DNA of 64,000 nt. Origin: Sphaerisporangium aureirubrum (GTDB lineage: Bacteria; Actinomycetota; Actinomycetes; Streptosporangiales; Streptosporangiaceae). Below are positions 51,400-60,084 of the stretch, piece after piece. A program made the translations under genes and the position numbers. How positions within the stretch are numbered: position 1 is the first letter of the stretch; every line of letters starts with the position of its first letter. Location of the stretch: assembly GCF_042658925.1 (NCBI RefSeq), contig NZ_JBHSRF010000010.1:1-64000 (forward strand), given 5' to 3'. The notes beneath the pieces were generated by a model that had not been told where the DNA came from, ran no database searches, and saw nothing but the letters and a program-made list of their open reading frames with translations.

Positions 51400-52453
51400 G
51401 GGCCGCCACCCCCGAGGCCCTGGCCAGCGCGCGGTCCAGCGCCTCCCGGGTGACGATCCCGGCGAACCTTCCCTCGCCGTCCACCGCGATGGCGCAGCCG
51501 GACGGCGCGAGCAGCGCGGCGTCCAGGGCGGTCCGCAGGGAGTCCTTGCCGAGGTCGAAGGTGCCGAACGGCTGGAGCCCGTCGGTCTGCGCGTCGGGGC
51601 CTGCGCCCGCGTCCGGGCGCCAGCCGAGGGGGTGGCGGTCGGCGTCCAGGACGACCGTCCAGCCGGGCACGGCGGGCTCCTCGCGCACCTCCAGGTCGCC
51701 GGCCGGGACGAACGACAGCCGCCGGATGCCGCGGTCCTTGCCGAGGAAGCCCTCCACGAAGTCGTCGGCGGGCTCGGTCAGCAGGGTGGGCGGATCGGCG
51801 AACTGCGCCAGCTTGCCGCCGACCCGCAGCACCGCCACGGTGTCGCCGAGCTTGATCGCCTCGTCGATGTCGTGGGTCACGAACACGATCGTCTTGTGCA
51901 GCTCGCCCTGCAGCCGCAGCAGCTCCTCCTGGAGGCTGGCCCGCACCACGGGGTCGACCGCGCTGAACGGCTCGTCCATCAGCAGGACGGGCGGGTCGGC
52001 GGCGAGGGCCCTGGCCACGCCGACACGCTGCTGCTGACCGCCGGAGAGCTGGAAGGGATAGCGCCCGGCCATCTTGGGGTCCAGCCCGACCCGCTCCATG
52101 AGCTCCATGGCGCGCCCGCGGGCCTTTTTCCTGTCCCAGCCGAGGAGGTACGGCACGGTGGCGATATTGTCCACGATCTTGCGGTGCGGGAACAGGCCTG
52201 CCTGCTGGATGACATAGCCGATGCCGCGGCGCAGCGTGGGGGGATCGATCTGCCGAATATCTTGCTCGTCGAGCAGAATGCGCCCGCTGGTCGGGTCGAT
52301 CATTCTGTTGATCATTCGCAGTGACGTGGTCTTGCCGCAGCCTGACGGGCCGACGAACACCGTGATGCTCCCGGTGGGCACCTGGAGGCTGAGATCGTCG
52401 ACCGCCACCGTCCCGTCCGCGTAACGCTTGGTGACGCCTTCAAATGTGATCAC
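51392..52453 (-). CDS. Osmoprotectant ABC transporter ATPase with CBS-like tail
   Basis: A 353-aa ATP-binding subunit. Walker A GPSGCGKTT, Q-loop YVIQQAGLFPHRKIVDNI, signature LSGGQQQRVGVARAL, Walker B VLLMDEPFSAVDP and H-loop FVTHDIDEA are complete. The last ~100 residues end in a CBS-like repeat (LRTALDAALLAPSGCAIAVDGEGRFAGIVTREALDRAL); in OpuA-type transporters CBS domains sense ionic strength. GTG 52453 (VITFEGVTKRYADG) is the conserved start, with GAGG upstream; the open frame upstream is not protein-like. First gene of the operon. Confidence 0.94.
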   Translation of the reverse strand: MITFEGVTKRYADGTVAVDDLSLQVPTGSITVFVGPSGCGKTTSLRMINRMIDPTSGRILLDEQDIRQIDPPTLRRGIGYVIQQAGLFPHRKIVDNIATVPYLLGWDRKKARGRAMELMERVGLDPKMAGRYPFQLSGGQQQRVGVARALAADPPVLLMDEPFSAVDPVVRASLQEELLRLQGELHKTIVFVTHDIDEAIKLGDTVAVLRVGGKLAQFADPPTLLTEPADDFVEGFLGKDRGIRRLSFVPAGDLEVREEPAVPGWTVVLDADRHPLGWRPDAGAGPDAQTDGLQPFGTFDLGKDSLRTALDAALLAPSGCAIAVDGEGRFAGIVTREALDRALARASGVAARG

Positions 52454-52817
52454 GCACGACCTCGTGCTTCTCGGCCGGGACCGGCTGGCCCGGGATCGTC
52501 GAGTCGGCCGCCGACGGCTACCACCCGCTTGGCAGCCCCCACCGTAGGTGACACGCGGACCGCGGGTCCACTTGCCGTCCGCCGCCCCCAGACTACGACG
52601 ATCTCCGGCATTACACCTGAAATCCCAGGTCATCTGGGCATGTCGGTTATTCACTGCGATTTCCGCTGATCAGTTCCCTGGGCTTTCGCGATATCTATCA
52701 AACTCGCATCGTTTGGTGCCGTCAGGTCCAAGAGCTTGGCATGATTGAACCTCCCGAGTCTCATCCTCCTCACGCCCAACCCCCGGCCCCGCACCAGAAT
52801 TCCAAGAGGAACCGGTT
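52454..52817. promoter_or_regulatory. Divergent promoter region, transporter operon and sigma-like gene
   Basis: 364 bp without a gene. The central part is A/T-richer than its surroundings. ACCTG-(6)-CAGGT at 52615-52630 is an imperfect operator-like dyad. I see no convincing promoter pair for the transporter. Confidence 0.4.
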
Positions 52818-54488
52818 GTGACCACACCGCTCATCGACCCGCGCCCCCGGGGCGCCGTGGTCGCCGAGCTCTACGACCGTCACGCCGCCGGGCTGTTCGC
52901 GTACTGCCACGACCAGCTCGGTGACACCGCCTCCGCCGCCAACGCGCTGGTGGCCGTGCTCACGCGCGTGCCTGCCGTCGAGCCGCCCCGCGCCGCGCTG
53001 TACGCGCTGGCCCGCCGTGAGATCTATCGGCGGGACGTCGCCTACGCGTTCCCCTTCGTCGACCCTGTCGCCGACCCGCCGACCGCGACGATCGAGCGGG
53101 TGCTGCGCGAGGTGCGTCCCCACCAGCGCGAGGTGCTGCTGCTGTCCGCGGTCTGCGGGCTGGACACCGCCGAGCTGTCCTGGGTGCTGGACGTCGCGGC
53201 CGACACCGCCGAGGACCTCGTGCTGAGCGCCCGCCACCGCTTCGCGCAGTCGCTGGCCCACTCGGTCAACTCCGCGCTGGCCGCCGGGGGGCTCCCGCCC
53301 GCGGTGGCCGAGGTGTACGAGGCGCTCACCGTCGCCCGTCCCGAGGACGCCCTGGCCCGGCTGCCCTGGCACCCGCCGCCCGCGGCCCTGCGGCTGCGCG
53401 TGCTGAGCGGCCTCCCCGACGAGCCCGTCCAGCCCGCCGCCGGCCGCCACCGCTGGCCCACCACGCCCCGCTGGCCGCTGCCCCTGGCCGAGCCCGACCC
53501 GCGCACCGCCGCCGCCGTCTTCCCCCCCAAGAAGCTGCCCCCGGTGACGCCGCCCGCCCAGCCGGAGCCCGCCGTCGCCGAGCAGGCCGCCGAGCTGGCC
53601 CCGCCCGTGCCCGGCCGCAGGTCCCGGCACGAGGCCACCACCGAGCCGCTGCCCAAGGTGCGCGACACGCTCCCCGCCGCCCCGGCCCGGCAACGCCGCC
53701 GCCTCCACGCCCTCGGCAAACCGCTCCCACGGCCCATCGGGGCCCCGCGCGACCCCGAGACGGCCACCGAGGCCGGCGCTCCCCCGCTCGCAGCCCCCGT
53801 CCTGGACGTCACCACGGCCCCGGACACCGCACCTTCCGACCCCTCATCGCCCGTCACCGATACACCCCGCAGGCGCAAGACCCCGCCACCTGATCGCAAG
53901 GTGGCCCCGTTCCCCTCCCCCGCCCGGCCGGAGCCCACCCGGGACGACGCGGCGGTCACGGACCCGGCGACGAAGCCGGAGCGCGTCACGGAGCCGGCGA
54001 CGGACCGAGTCACCGAGCCGGTGAGCGATGGAGTCGCGGACCCGGTGACCGGTCGTGTCGCGGAGCCGGTGGCGGCGCGGGCCGCGGAGCCGGTGACCGC
54101 ACCGCCCGCGGACCTCTTGTCGGATCCCGAGCCGCCCGTGGCGGATCCCCAGCCGCCCGTGGCGGACGCCGGGGCTCCCCCGGTCACCGGACAACCCACC
54201 GGCACGGCCGTGCCGGACACGGCCCCGGAGGGCTCGGAGACCGTCCCCGAGGCGGACAGCGGAGCGGTGCTCGCGGCGCTGACCCGCACGGCGGAGCCCA
54301 GGGCGGCGAAGTCGTCACGCGGGACCATGGGGCCGCGGCCCCGGCAACCCCGGCAGCACAAGCGGCCCAAGCCGATCAAGGTCGGCGAGCACCACTACGA
54401 CTGGCTGTGGGAGCTGGTCGGCTTCATCCTGTGTGTAGCAATCGCCCTGGGTGTCTTCTTCGCGGTCCCCACCATCGTCACCCCTTGA
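52818..54488 (+). CDS. ECF-sigma-like protein with Pro-rich repeats and C-terminal membrane helix
   Basis: A 556-aa protein. Residues 9-165 resemble sigma factor regions 2 and 4: AELYDRHAAGLFAYCHDQLGDTASAANAL and REVRPHQREVLLLSAVCGLDTAELSWVLDVAADTAEDLVLSARHRF. The region-4 helix-turn-helix is recognisable but weak, and the region-2 -10-recognition part is degenerate. About 330 residues of Pro/Ala-rich linker follow, including ERVTEPATDRVTEPVSDGVADPVT-like units, and the end is a single helix (LWELVGFILCVAIALGVFFAVPTIV). AGAGGAA precedes GTG 52818. It could be a membrane-tethered sigma factor, or a former sigma factor turned membrane adaptor. Confidence 0.75.
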   Translation: MTTPLIDPRPRGAVVAELYDRHAAGLFAYCHDQLGDTASAANALVAVLTRVPAVEPPRAALYALARREIYRRDVAYAFPFVDPVADPPTATIERVLREVRPHQREVLLLSAVCGLDTAELSWVLDVAADTAEDLVLSARHRFAQSLAHSVNSALAAGGLPPAVAEVYEALTVARPEDALARLPWHPPPAALRLRVLSGLPDEPVQPAAGRHRWPTTPRWPLPLAEPDPRTAAAVFPPKKLPPVTPPAQPEPAVAEQAAELAPPVPGRRSRHEATTEPLPKVRDTLPAAPARQRRRLHALGKPLPRPIGAPRDPETATEAGAPPLAAPVLDVTTAPDTAPSDPSSPVTDTPRRRKTPPPDRKVAPFPSPARPEPTRDDAAVTDPATKPERVTEPATDRVTEPVSDGVADPVTGRVAEPVAARAAEPVTAPPADLLSDPEPPVADPQPPVADAGAPPVTGQPTGTAVPDTAPEGSETVPEADSGAVLAALTRTAEPRAAKSSRGTMGPRPRQPRQHKRPKPIKVGEHHYDWLWELVGFILCVAIALGVFFAVPTIVTP

Positions 54489-54558
54489 CCGAAAGCCCCT
54501 TACAATGGCGCCGAATTCGCCGTACCTATAATCTACATTCGAGCTCAAGTAAACTGCC

Positions 54559-54954
54559 TTGGTGCGACCTGAGTCCGGACAAGCACACGAGCGCCTATGC
54601 CCGAGTGGCAGATGCATTGATGGAGTTCTGCTGATTGGCTTGGTCGGCGCGGATGGCAAGGTGCGTTACCTGGGCGGCCCGGCACGGATCGACGACGGCT
54701 TCGTCGAGGCTGCCCGGAAGGGCCGGACTCCCGAAGCCCGCTTCCGTTTCGCGGAGCCGTGCGCCCAACGTTCATGCGATAACTGGGCTGAGGACCACTG
54801 CGCCCTTGTCGGCCGATTACAGGACGAGATTCCTCCGGCCGACGGCAGTGAGCCGCTTCCTAGGTGTGGGATTCGCGCTTCGTGCGTTTGGTTCCATCAG
54901 GACGGCAGAAGTGCGTGCGCGATCTGTCCCTACGTGGTGCACACGTCCCTTTAA
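54559..54954 (+). CDS. Small Cys-rich protein, probable metal binder
   Basis: The open frame gives up to 131 aa; the convincing part is the last ~100 (GLVGADGKVRYLGGPARIDDGFVEA onward). Seven cysteines fall in the C-terminal 65 residues in the pattern C-x4-C-x7-C and C-x5-C-x11-C-x2-C (EPCAQRSCDNWAEDHC; LPRCGIRASCVWF; SACAICPYVV). That spacing would suit a zinc or Fe-S site. I recall similar short actinomycete proteins but no function. The start is uncertain (TTG 54559 or a later codon near 54630). A TATAAT hexamer at 54527-54532 may be its -10. GC is lower than in the flanking genes. Confidence 0.5.
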   Translation: MVRPESGQAHERLCPSGRCIDGVLLIGLVGADGKVRYLGGPARIDDGFVEAARKGRTPEARFRFAEPCAQRSCDNWAEDHCALVGRLQDEIPPADGSEPLPRCGIRASCVWFHQDGRSACAICPYVVHTSL

Positions 54955-55050
54955 CCCGAGTAGATCTAATGCGCTGAGCACGAGCCGCTCAAGCCCAAGA
55001 AGATGCGGGTGTTCAGGGCCGGCTATCGCTGCTATGGCGTCGGCAAGACG

Positions 55051-56223
55051 TCAGTCGCCGGTGAGGATCAGGCCGCTGGTGGGGACGCCGGTTCCGGCGG
55101 TGACCAGTACGTTGCGGGCGGCCGGTACCTGGTTGACGGACGTGCCGCGCACCTGGCGGACGGCCTCGGCGATGCCGTTCATGCCGTGGATGTACGCCTC
55201 GCCGAGCTGGCCGCCGTTGGGGTTGACCGGCAGGTGGCCGTCGATCTCGATGCCGCCGTCGGCGATGAAGTCCTTCGCCTCGCCAGGGCCGCAGAACCCC
55301 AGTTCCTCCAGCTGGCACAGCACGAACGGCGTGAAGTGGTCGTACAGGATGGCGGCCTGCACGTCCGCTGGCGACATCCCGGACATCGCCCACAGCCGGG
55401 CGCCGACCACCCCCATCTCCGGCAGGCCGGTCATGTCGTCGCGGTAGAAGCTCGTCATCATCATCTGCCCGGCGCCCGACCCCTGCGCCGCCGCGCTGAT
55501 CACCGCCGGGGAGCGCCGCAGGTCGCGGGCCCGCTCCGCCGACGTCACGACCAGGGCCACCGCGCCGTCGCTCTCCTGGCAGCAGTCCAGCAGGTGCAGC
55601 GGCTCCACGATCCACTTGGATCGCTGGTGGTCCTCCAGCGTGATGGGCCTGCCGTGGAACCAGGCGGCCGGGTTGGTCGCCGCGTGCCGCCGCATGGCCA
55701 CCGCGACCCGCCCGAAGTCCTCGGAGGTGGCGCCGTAGGCGTGCATGTACCGGCGGGCGAACATCGCGACCCACGCGGCCGGGGTCATCAGGCCGTACGG
55801 CACGTGCCAGCTCATCTCGACGCCGGCCGAGGACGGCTCGCCGCCGAGCCCGGCGTTCGGCTGGCCGAACCTGCGGCCCGAGCGCTCGTTGAAGGCCCGG
55901 TAGCACACCACCGTGGACGCGGCGCCGGTGGCGACCGCCATCGCGGCGTGCAGCACCGTGCCGCAGGCGGCGCCGCCGCCGTACTCGACCCGGGAGAAGA
56001 ACGACAGGTCGCCGATGCCGGTCTCCCTGGCGACGGCGATCTCCTGGTTGGCGTCCTGCGTGTAGGTCACCATGCCGTCGACGTCGGCCGGGGACAGCCC
56101 GGCGTCGTCCAGCGCGGCGAACACGGCCTCGGCGGCGAGCTGGAGCTCGGTGCGGCCCGACTCCTTGGAGAACTCGGTGGCGCCGATGCCCGCGATCGCC
56201 GTGCGTCCGGAAAGGGAGTGCAC
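55051..56223 (-). CDS. ltp2: Sterol side-chain aldolase/lipid-transfer protein Ltp2
   Basis: A 390-aa thiolase-fold protein of the SCP-x/Ltp2 group. In mycobacteria Ltp2 works with the DUF35 domain of ChsH2 as a retro-aldolase that releases propionyl-CoA and a 17-keto steroid. Segments: GRTAIAGIGATEFSKESGRTELQLAAEAV, FFSRVEYGGGAACGTVLHAAMAVATG, EPLHLLDCCQESDGAVALVV, and LPVNPNGGQLGEAYIHGMNGIAEAVRQ. It ends a five-gene run in the same order as the M. tuberculosis igr operon (fadE28, fadE29, Rv3542c, Rv3541c, ltp2). GTG 56223 has GAAAGG upstream. The assignment relies on this synteny as well as on sequence. Confidence 0.9.
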   Translation of the reverse strand: MHSLSGRTAIAGIGATEFSKESGRTELQLAAEAVFAALDDAGLSPADVDGMVTYTQDANQEIAVARETGIGDLSFFSRVEYGGGAACGTVLHAAMAVATGAASTVVCYRAFNERSGRRFGQPNAGLGGEPSSAGVEMSWHVPYGLMTPAAWVAMFARRYMHAYGATSEDFGRVAVAMRRHAATNPAAWFHGRPITLEDHQRSKWIVEPLHLLDCCQESDGAVALVVTSAERARDLRRSPAVISAAAQGSGAGQMMMTSFYRDDMTGLPEMGVVGARLWAMSGMSPADVQAAILYDHFTPFVLCQLEELGFCGPGEAKDFIADGGIEIDGHLPVNPNGGQLGEAYIHGMNGIAEAVRQVRGTSVNQVPAARNVLVTAGTGVPTSGLILTGD

Positions 56224-56261
56224 CGTCGGTGTGCCTTTCTGCCGGGGCGGGTTCTGTGCGG

Positions 56262-56669
56262 TCAGTGGGGCAGGCGGAACCGGACGGTGCCGGTGGCGTG
56301 GTCGCCGAGGCTGACCGCGCCGCGCACCTCGACGGTGAAGTCGCCGTCCGCGCGGGAGACGACCGTCCCGGTGAAGGTCAGCCTGTCCCCGGCGTACGCG
56401 GGCACGCCGAGCCGGACGTTGATGCCGCGGATCAGCGCCTGCGGCCCGGCCCAGTCGGTGACGTACCGCTCCACCAGCCCCATGGTGGTGAGGATGTTGA
56501 GGAAGATGTCCTTGGAGCCCTGGGCCCGGGCGATCGCCACGTCGTGGTGCACTGGGGTGAAGTCCATGGTGGCCAGGGCGGTGGAGACGACGGCGGTCGG
56601 CGTCAGCTCGACGCTCATCGGCGGCAGCGTGGCGCCGATCCGGATCTCCGCTTCGGTCAGGGTGCGCAT
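56262..56669 (-). CDS. chsH1: MaoC-like enoyl-CoA hydratase subunit ChsH1
   Basis: A 135-aa hot-dog-fold subunit. The hydratase signature is TPVHHDVAIARAQGSKDIFLNILTTMGL, so the catalytic Asp/His are in this subunit, as in mycobacterial ChsH1 (Rv3541c). It pairs with the MaoC half of ChsH2 to hydrate the 3-oxo-steroid enoyl-CoA with the three-carbon side chain. ATG 56669 overlaps the chsH2 stop (TGATG) and is preferred over the longer frame from 56690. Confidence 0.92.
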   Translation of the reverse strand: MRTLTEAEIRIGATLPPMSVELTPTAVVSTALATMDFTPVHHDVAIARAQGSKDIFLNILTTMGLVERYVTDWAGPQALIRGINVRLGVPAYAGDRLTFTGTVVSRADGDFTVEVRGAVSLGDHATGTVRFRLPH

Positions 56670-57628
56670 CAGGCCTCCCGGGGAGCCCACATGGGCAGGG
56701 TCAGCTCGTCGTCCATCTCGCGGTACGACACCCGCACCGGCATACCGATCGTCACCTGTTCCGGGGGACAGTCAACGATATTTCCGACAATTCGCACACC
56801 TTCCGGCAGCGCGACGACCGCCACCACGAAGGGGGTCCGCGGTCCGGGCACCGGCGGGTTGTGGTGCACGACGAAGCTGAAGACCTCGCCCACCCCGGCC
56901 GCCGTGACGTGCGTCCGGTTGAGCGAACGGCAGGAGGGGCAGGCCGGGCCGGGCGGGTGCCGCAGCTCGCCGCAGTCGCCGCACTTCTGGATCCGCAGTT
57001 CACCGTCCTTGACACCTTCCCAGAAGAACGCGGTGTCCCGGTTGACGGCGGGGCGCAGAGGATAAGGCTCGCGCTTGCCGGGTGCCGGTTTCTCCTCCCA
57101 CGGACGGAACTTCAGTACCCGGAACATCATCTCGGCCACCGGCTCGTCGCCGACGTACCACGTCGTCAGCCAGGTGACGAAGTAGCCGGTGCCGAGCGCG
57201 GTGGTCTTCGGCCCGGTCATGGCGCTCAGCCGGGTGGACGGCTCCACGCGCTCGCCGAGGCGCAGGTAGCGGTGGTAGGTCTGCTCGCAGTTGGTGGCCA
57301 CCACGCCGGTGAACCCGTTGCCGTCCAGCATGGCCAGCAGGCCGGTCACCGGCGACTCCTCCTGCGCCTCCGCCTGCCGCACGCCCGCCATCGTCCACAC
57401 CTGGATCATCGCCGGGGGCGCCACGATCTCGCCGTGCGTCCCCGACGCGGCGAACTTCGCGTCGGTGTAGGACGGGTTGGCGTCGCCCATCGCGTCGGCC
57501 CAGTGCCGGATCATCGGCAGGTTCACCGCGTCGACCGCGGCGGTGCCGCGCGCCTCCCCCGCGGCGATCATCCGCTCGGCCAGCGCCACCAGCCGTTCGT
57601 GCACGTCCGATCCCGCCGTCGTGGTCAC
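56669..57628 (-). CDS. chsH2: MaoC-DUF35 fusion subunit ChsH2
   Basis: A 319-aa two-domain protein. The N-terminal ~180 residues are a MaoC hot-dog domain (HWADAMGDANPSYTDAKFAA, EIVAPPAMIQVWTMAG). The C-terminal part is DUF35 with a zinc ribbon (CGDCGELRHPPGPACPSC) and OB fold (FVVHHNPPVPGPRTPFVVAVVALPEGVRIVGNIV). This is the ChsH2 (Rv3542c) architecture, where DUF35 binds and activates Ltp2. It lies 36 bp after chsE2 and overlaps chsH1. Confidence 0.93.
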   Translation of the reverse strand: MTTTAGSDVHERLVALAERMIAAGEARGTAAVDAVNLPMIRHWADAMGDANPSYTDAKFAASGTHGEIVAPPAMIQVWTMAGVRQAEAQEESPVTGLLAMLDGNGFTGVVATNCEQTYHRYLRLGERVEPSTRLSAMTGPKTTALGTGYFVTWLTTWYVGDEPVAEMMFRVLKFRPWEEKPAPGKREPYPLRPAVNRDTAFFWEGVKDGELRIQKCGDCGELRHPPGPACPSCRSLNRTHVTAAGVGEVFSFVVHHNPPVPGPRTPFVVAVVALPEGVRIVGNIVDCPPEQVTIGMPVRVSYREMDDELTLPMWAPREA

Positions 57629-57664
57629 GTCCCCTCCTTGCGGTTCAGCGTGGTTCAGGGTGGT

Positions 57665-58819
57665 TCAGCGCGGCGGGCGGGGCAGCTGGAGGCCGAGCAT
57701 CGCGATCAGCTCGCGCTGCACCTCGTTGACACCCCCGCCGAAGGTCAGCACGATCGCTCCCTTGACCCCCTGGTCCAGCGCCTCCATGAACGCGGCGGTC
57801 TCCGGGTCGGACGGGTCGCCGTACCGCGCCACGGTCTCCCCCATGATCCTTCCCACGTCCTGCATGCGCTCCGAGCCGTAGATCTTGGTGGCCGAGGCGT
57901 CGGGCGCACCCAGCCAGCCGAGGTCCATGTTGGCCGCGACCTGCCAGTTCAGCAGCTCGTTGGTGCGGAAGTAGGCGTGCACGCGGGCCAGCGCACGGCG
58001 TACGGCGGGCTCCTCGATCGCGCCGGTGCGCCGCGCCCAGCCGGCGAACCTGTCGCGCACCCGGGCGATGTTGCCGGCCGGGCCGAGGGTGACCCGCTCG
58101 TGGTTGAGCTGGTTGACGATGAGGTCCCAGCCCTTGTTCTCCTCGCCCACCAGCATGCCCACCGGCACCCGCACGTCGCTGTAGTACGTGGAGTTGGTGT
58201 GGTGGCGGCCGTCCATGGTGATGATCGGCGTCCAGGAGTACCCGGGGTCGGCGGTGTCCACGATCATCATCGAGATGCCGCGGTGCTTCTTGGCCTCGGG
58301 GTCGGTGCGGGCCGCCAGCCAGATGTACTGGGCGTGGTGCGCGCCGGAGGTGAAGATCTTCTGGCCGTTCACGATGAAGTGGTCGCCGTCGCGCACCGCC
58401 GTGGTGCGCAGCGACGCGAGGTCGGTGCCCGCGCCCGGCTCGCTGTAGCCGATGGCGAAGTGGCAGTCCCCGGCGAGGATGCGCGGGAGGAAGAACTCCT
58501 TCTGCTCGGGCGTGCCGTACTGCATGAGCGTGGGGCCGACCGTCTGCAGCGTGATGATCGGGTACGGCACCTCCGCCCGGGCGATCTCGTTGGCGAAGAT
58601 CTGCTGCTCCAGCGGGCCGAGGCCGGCGCCGCCGTACTCCTTGGGCCAGCCGAGGCCGAGCTTGCCGTCCCTGCCCAGCTTGCGGCAGTGCTCCTCGTAC
58701 GCCTTGCCGAACGGGTCCTCGGCGAGCCGGGCGCGGTCCTGCGCGGTCAGGCAGGTGGTGAAGTAGTCGCGCAGCTCGTCACGGAGCCGCTTCTGGTCGG
58801 GGGTGAGGTCGATCAGCAT
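57665..58819 (-). CDS. chsE2: Sterol acyl-CoA dehydrogenase subunit ChsE2 (FadE29-like)
   Basis: A 384-aa flavoprotein subunit. Conserved ACAD segments: GLGWPKEYGGAGLGPLEQQIFANEIARAEVP, FAIGYSEPGAGTDLASLRTTAVRDGDHFIVNGQKIFTSGAH, HHTNSTYYSDVRVPV, and GGGVNEVQRELIAMLGLQLPR. In mycobacteria FadE28/FadE29 form an alpha2beta2 enzyme that dehydrogenates the C22 propionyl side chain of steroid CoA esters. ATG 58819 overlaps the chsE1 stop by seven bases. Electrons would go to ETF, whose genes lie at 16.9-18.6 kb. Confidence 0.93.
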   Translation of the reverse strand: MLIDLTPDQKRLRDELRDYFTTCLTAQDRARLAEDPFGKAYEEHCRKLGRDGKLGLGWPKEYGGAGLGPLEQQIFANEIARAEVPYPIITLQTVGPTLMQYGTPEQKEFFLPRILAGDCHFAIGYSEPGAGTDLASLRTTAVRDGDHFIVNGQKIFTSGAHHAQYIWLAARTDPEAKKHRGISMMIVDTADPGYSWTPIITMDGRHHTNSTYYSDVRVPVGMLVGEENKGWDLIVNQLNHERVTLGPAGNIARVRDRFAGWARRTGAIEEPAVRRALARVHAYFRTNELLNWQVAANMDLGWLGAPDASATKIYGSERMQDVGRIMGETVARYGDPSDPETAAFMEALDQGVKGAIVLTFGGGVNEVQRELIAMLGLQLPRPPR

Positions 58820-59904
58820 CGGACCAGCTCTCCGATCGCGTCCAGCCGGGCCTCCACGCCGCCGAGGAGGTGGGCCCGGTGCTTGCCCCAGGCGAAGTAG
58901 CGGTGCAGCGGGTACGTCACGTCCAGGCCGAGGCCGCCGTGCAGGTGCTGGCAGGTGTAGAGGGCGAGCATGACGCTGTCGGTCACGGTGTGCGCGGCCA
59001 CCGCCAGGTCGAGCTCGGCCTCGGCGTCCAGCCCGTGGTCGACGCGCCAGGCGCCCGACCAGACCGCGACGTCCAGGGCGCGGCCCGCGATGTACACGTC
59101 CGCGATCTGCACGGTGACCGCCTGGAACTCGGCCAGCACGCGGCCGAACTGCTGGCGGGTCCTGATGTGGGTGGTGGTCAGCTCCAGCGCCCCGGCCAGC
59201 ACGCCGGAGGCGGTGGCGGTGACGGCCGCCAGGGACAGCAGCCGCAGCAGGCGGAACGCCGCGCCGTCGTCCGCGCCGACCAGGTCGCCGGGGGTGTCCG
59301 TCAGGGCCAGCACGGCGGCGGGCTCGCCGGTGGCGGTCGGGACCGCCGTCACCGTGGCGTCCCGCGGCCGTACCAGGAACAGGCCGACGCCGTCCTCGGT
59401 GCGGGCGGGCACCAGGATCGCCTCGGACTCGGCGGCGTAGCCGACCATGGACTTGCGGCCGGACAGCAGCCAGCCGTCGTCCGTCCGGCGGGCCACCGTC
59501 TCGGGCGGGGCGCCGAAGTCGCGGCCCGGCTCCAGCGGGGCGGCGGTCAGCACGGTCTCGCCCTCGGCCAGGCGGCTCAGGCCGGCGCGTTGCGGCGCCG
59601 AGCCGTACCGGCCGACCACCATGCCGGCGACCAGGGCGTCCTGGAGCGGCACCGGCGCCACGTGCGCGCCCGCCTCCCGCAGCACGACCGCCATCTCGAC
59701 GGCGCCGAGTCCCGCGCCGCCGGACTCCTCCGGCAGGCAGGCGCCGAGCAGGCCCGCCTTGGCCACCGCGGACCACAATGCGTCGTCGTACGGCCGGCCG
59801 CTCTCGTCGTGCCCCGCCAGGCGCGCCGGGTCTGCCTCGCGGTCGAACAGGCCCGCGGCCAGGCTGCGCAGCTCGGCCTGGGTCTCGTCCAGGGTGAAAT
59901 CCAT
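58813..59904 (-). CDS. chsE1: Sterol acyl-CoA dehydrogenase subunit ChsE1 (FadE28-like)
   Basis: A 363-aa subunit, the shorter, less conserved partner. It starts MDFTLDETQAELRSLAAGLFDREA and has LPEESGGAGLGAVEMAVVLREAGAHVAPVPLQDA, RTRQQFGRVLAEFQAVTVQIADVYI and CQHLHGGLGLDVTYPLHRYFAWGKHRAHLLGG. The pairing of a short and a long dehydrogenase in one operon is the mark of steroid heteromeric ACADs. ATG 59904 follows GGGGGTG; the 373-aa longer frame is less likely. First gene of the operon, transcribed from the KstR-boxed promoter. Confidence 0.92.
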   Translation of the reverse strand: MDFTLDETQAELRSLAAGLFDREADPARLAGHDESGRPYDDALWSAVAKAGLLGACLPEESGGAGLGAVEMAVVLREAGAHVAPVPLQDALVAGMVVGRYGSAPQRAGLSRLAEGETVLTAAPLEPGRDFGAPPETVARRTDDGWLLSGRKSMVGYAAESEAILVPARTEDGVGLFLVRPRDATVTAVPTATGEPAAVLALTDTPGDLVGADDGAAFRLLRLLSLAAVTATASGVLAGALELTTTHIRTRQQFGRVLAEFQAVTVQIADVYIAGRALDVAVWSGAWRVDHGLDAEAELDLAVAAHTVTDSVMLALYTCQHLHGGLGLDVTYPLHRYFAWGKHRAHLLGGVEARLDAIGELVRC

Positions 59905-59936
59905 CGAGCACCCCCATGAGCGTGTCAGCCGCAAAC

Positions 59937-59950
59937 TAGAACAGATTCTA
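59937..59950. promoter_or_regulatory. KstR-like operator of the chsE1 operon
   Basis: TAGAACAGATTCTA matches the mycobacterial KstR consensus TnnAACnnGTTnnA except for A instead of G in the right arm, and has TAGAA/TTCTA dyad arms. A minus-strand -10-like TAGAAT overlaps its left part, 33 bp or so from the chsE1 ATG, so binding would block transcription. Confidence 0.6.
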
Positions 59951-60070
59951 TTCTATGTCCATAGCCATTTACCGAAGATCACCCTGGATACGTCCACGCA
60001 ACACAAACGTCATGGAAGGACGGCATTCAATGTTGACCGGCCGGTAACAAGGACGACCTGCGGATAATCC

Positions 60071-60084
60071 GGTAACGTGTTCTC
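60071..60084. promoter_or_regulatory. KstR-like operator abutting the kstR start
   Basis: GGTAACGTGTTCTC contains the core AAC-GT-GTT of the KstR motif and directly touches the ATG at 60085. GATAAT at 60063-60068 could be the -10, placing the operator over the transcript start. This suggests autoregulation and a very short leader. Confidence 0.5.
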
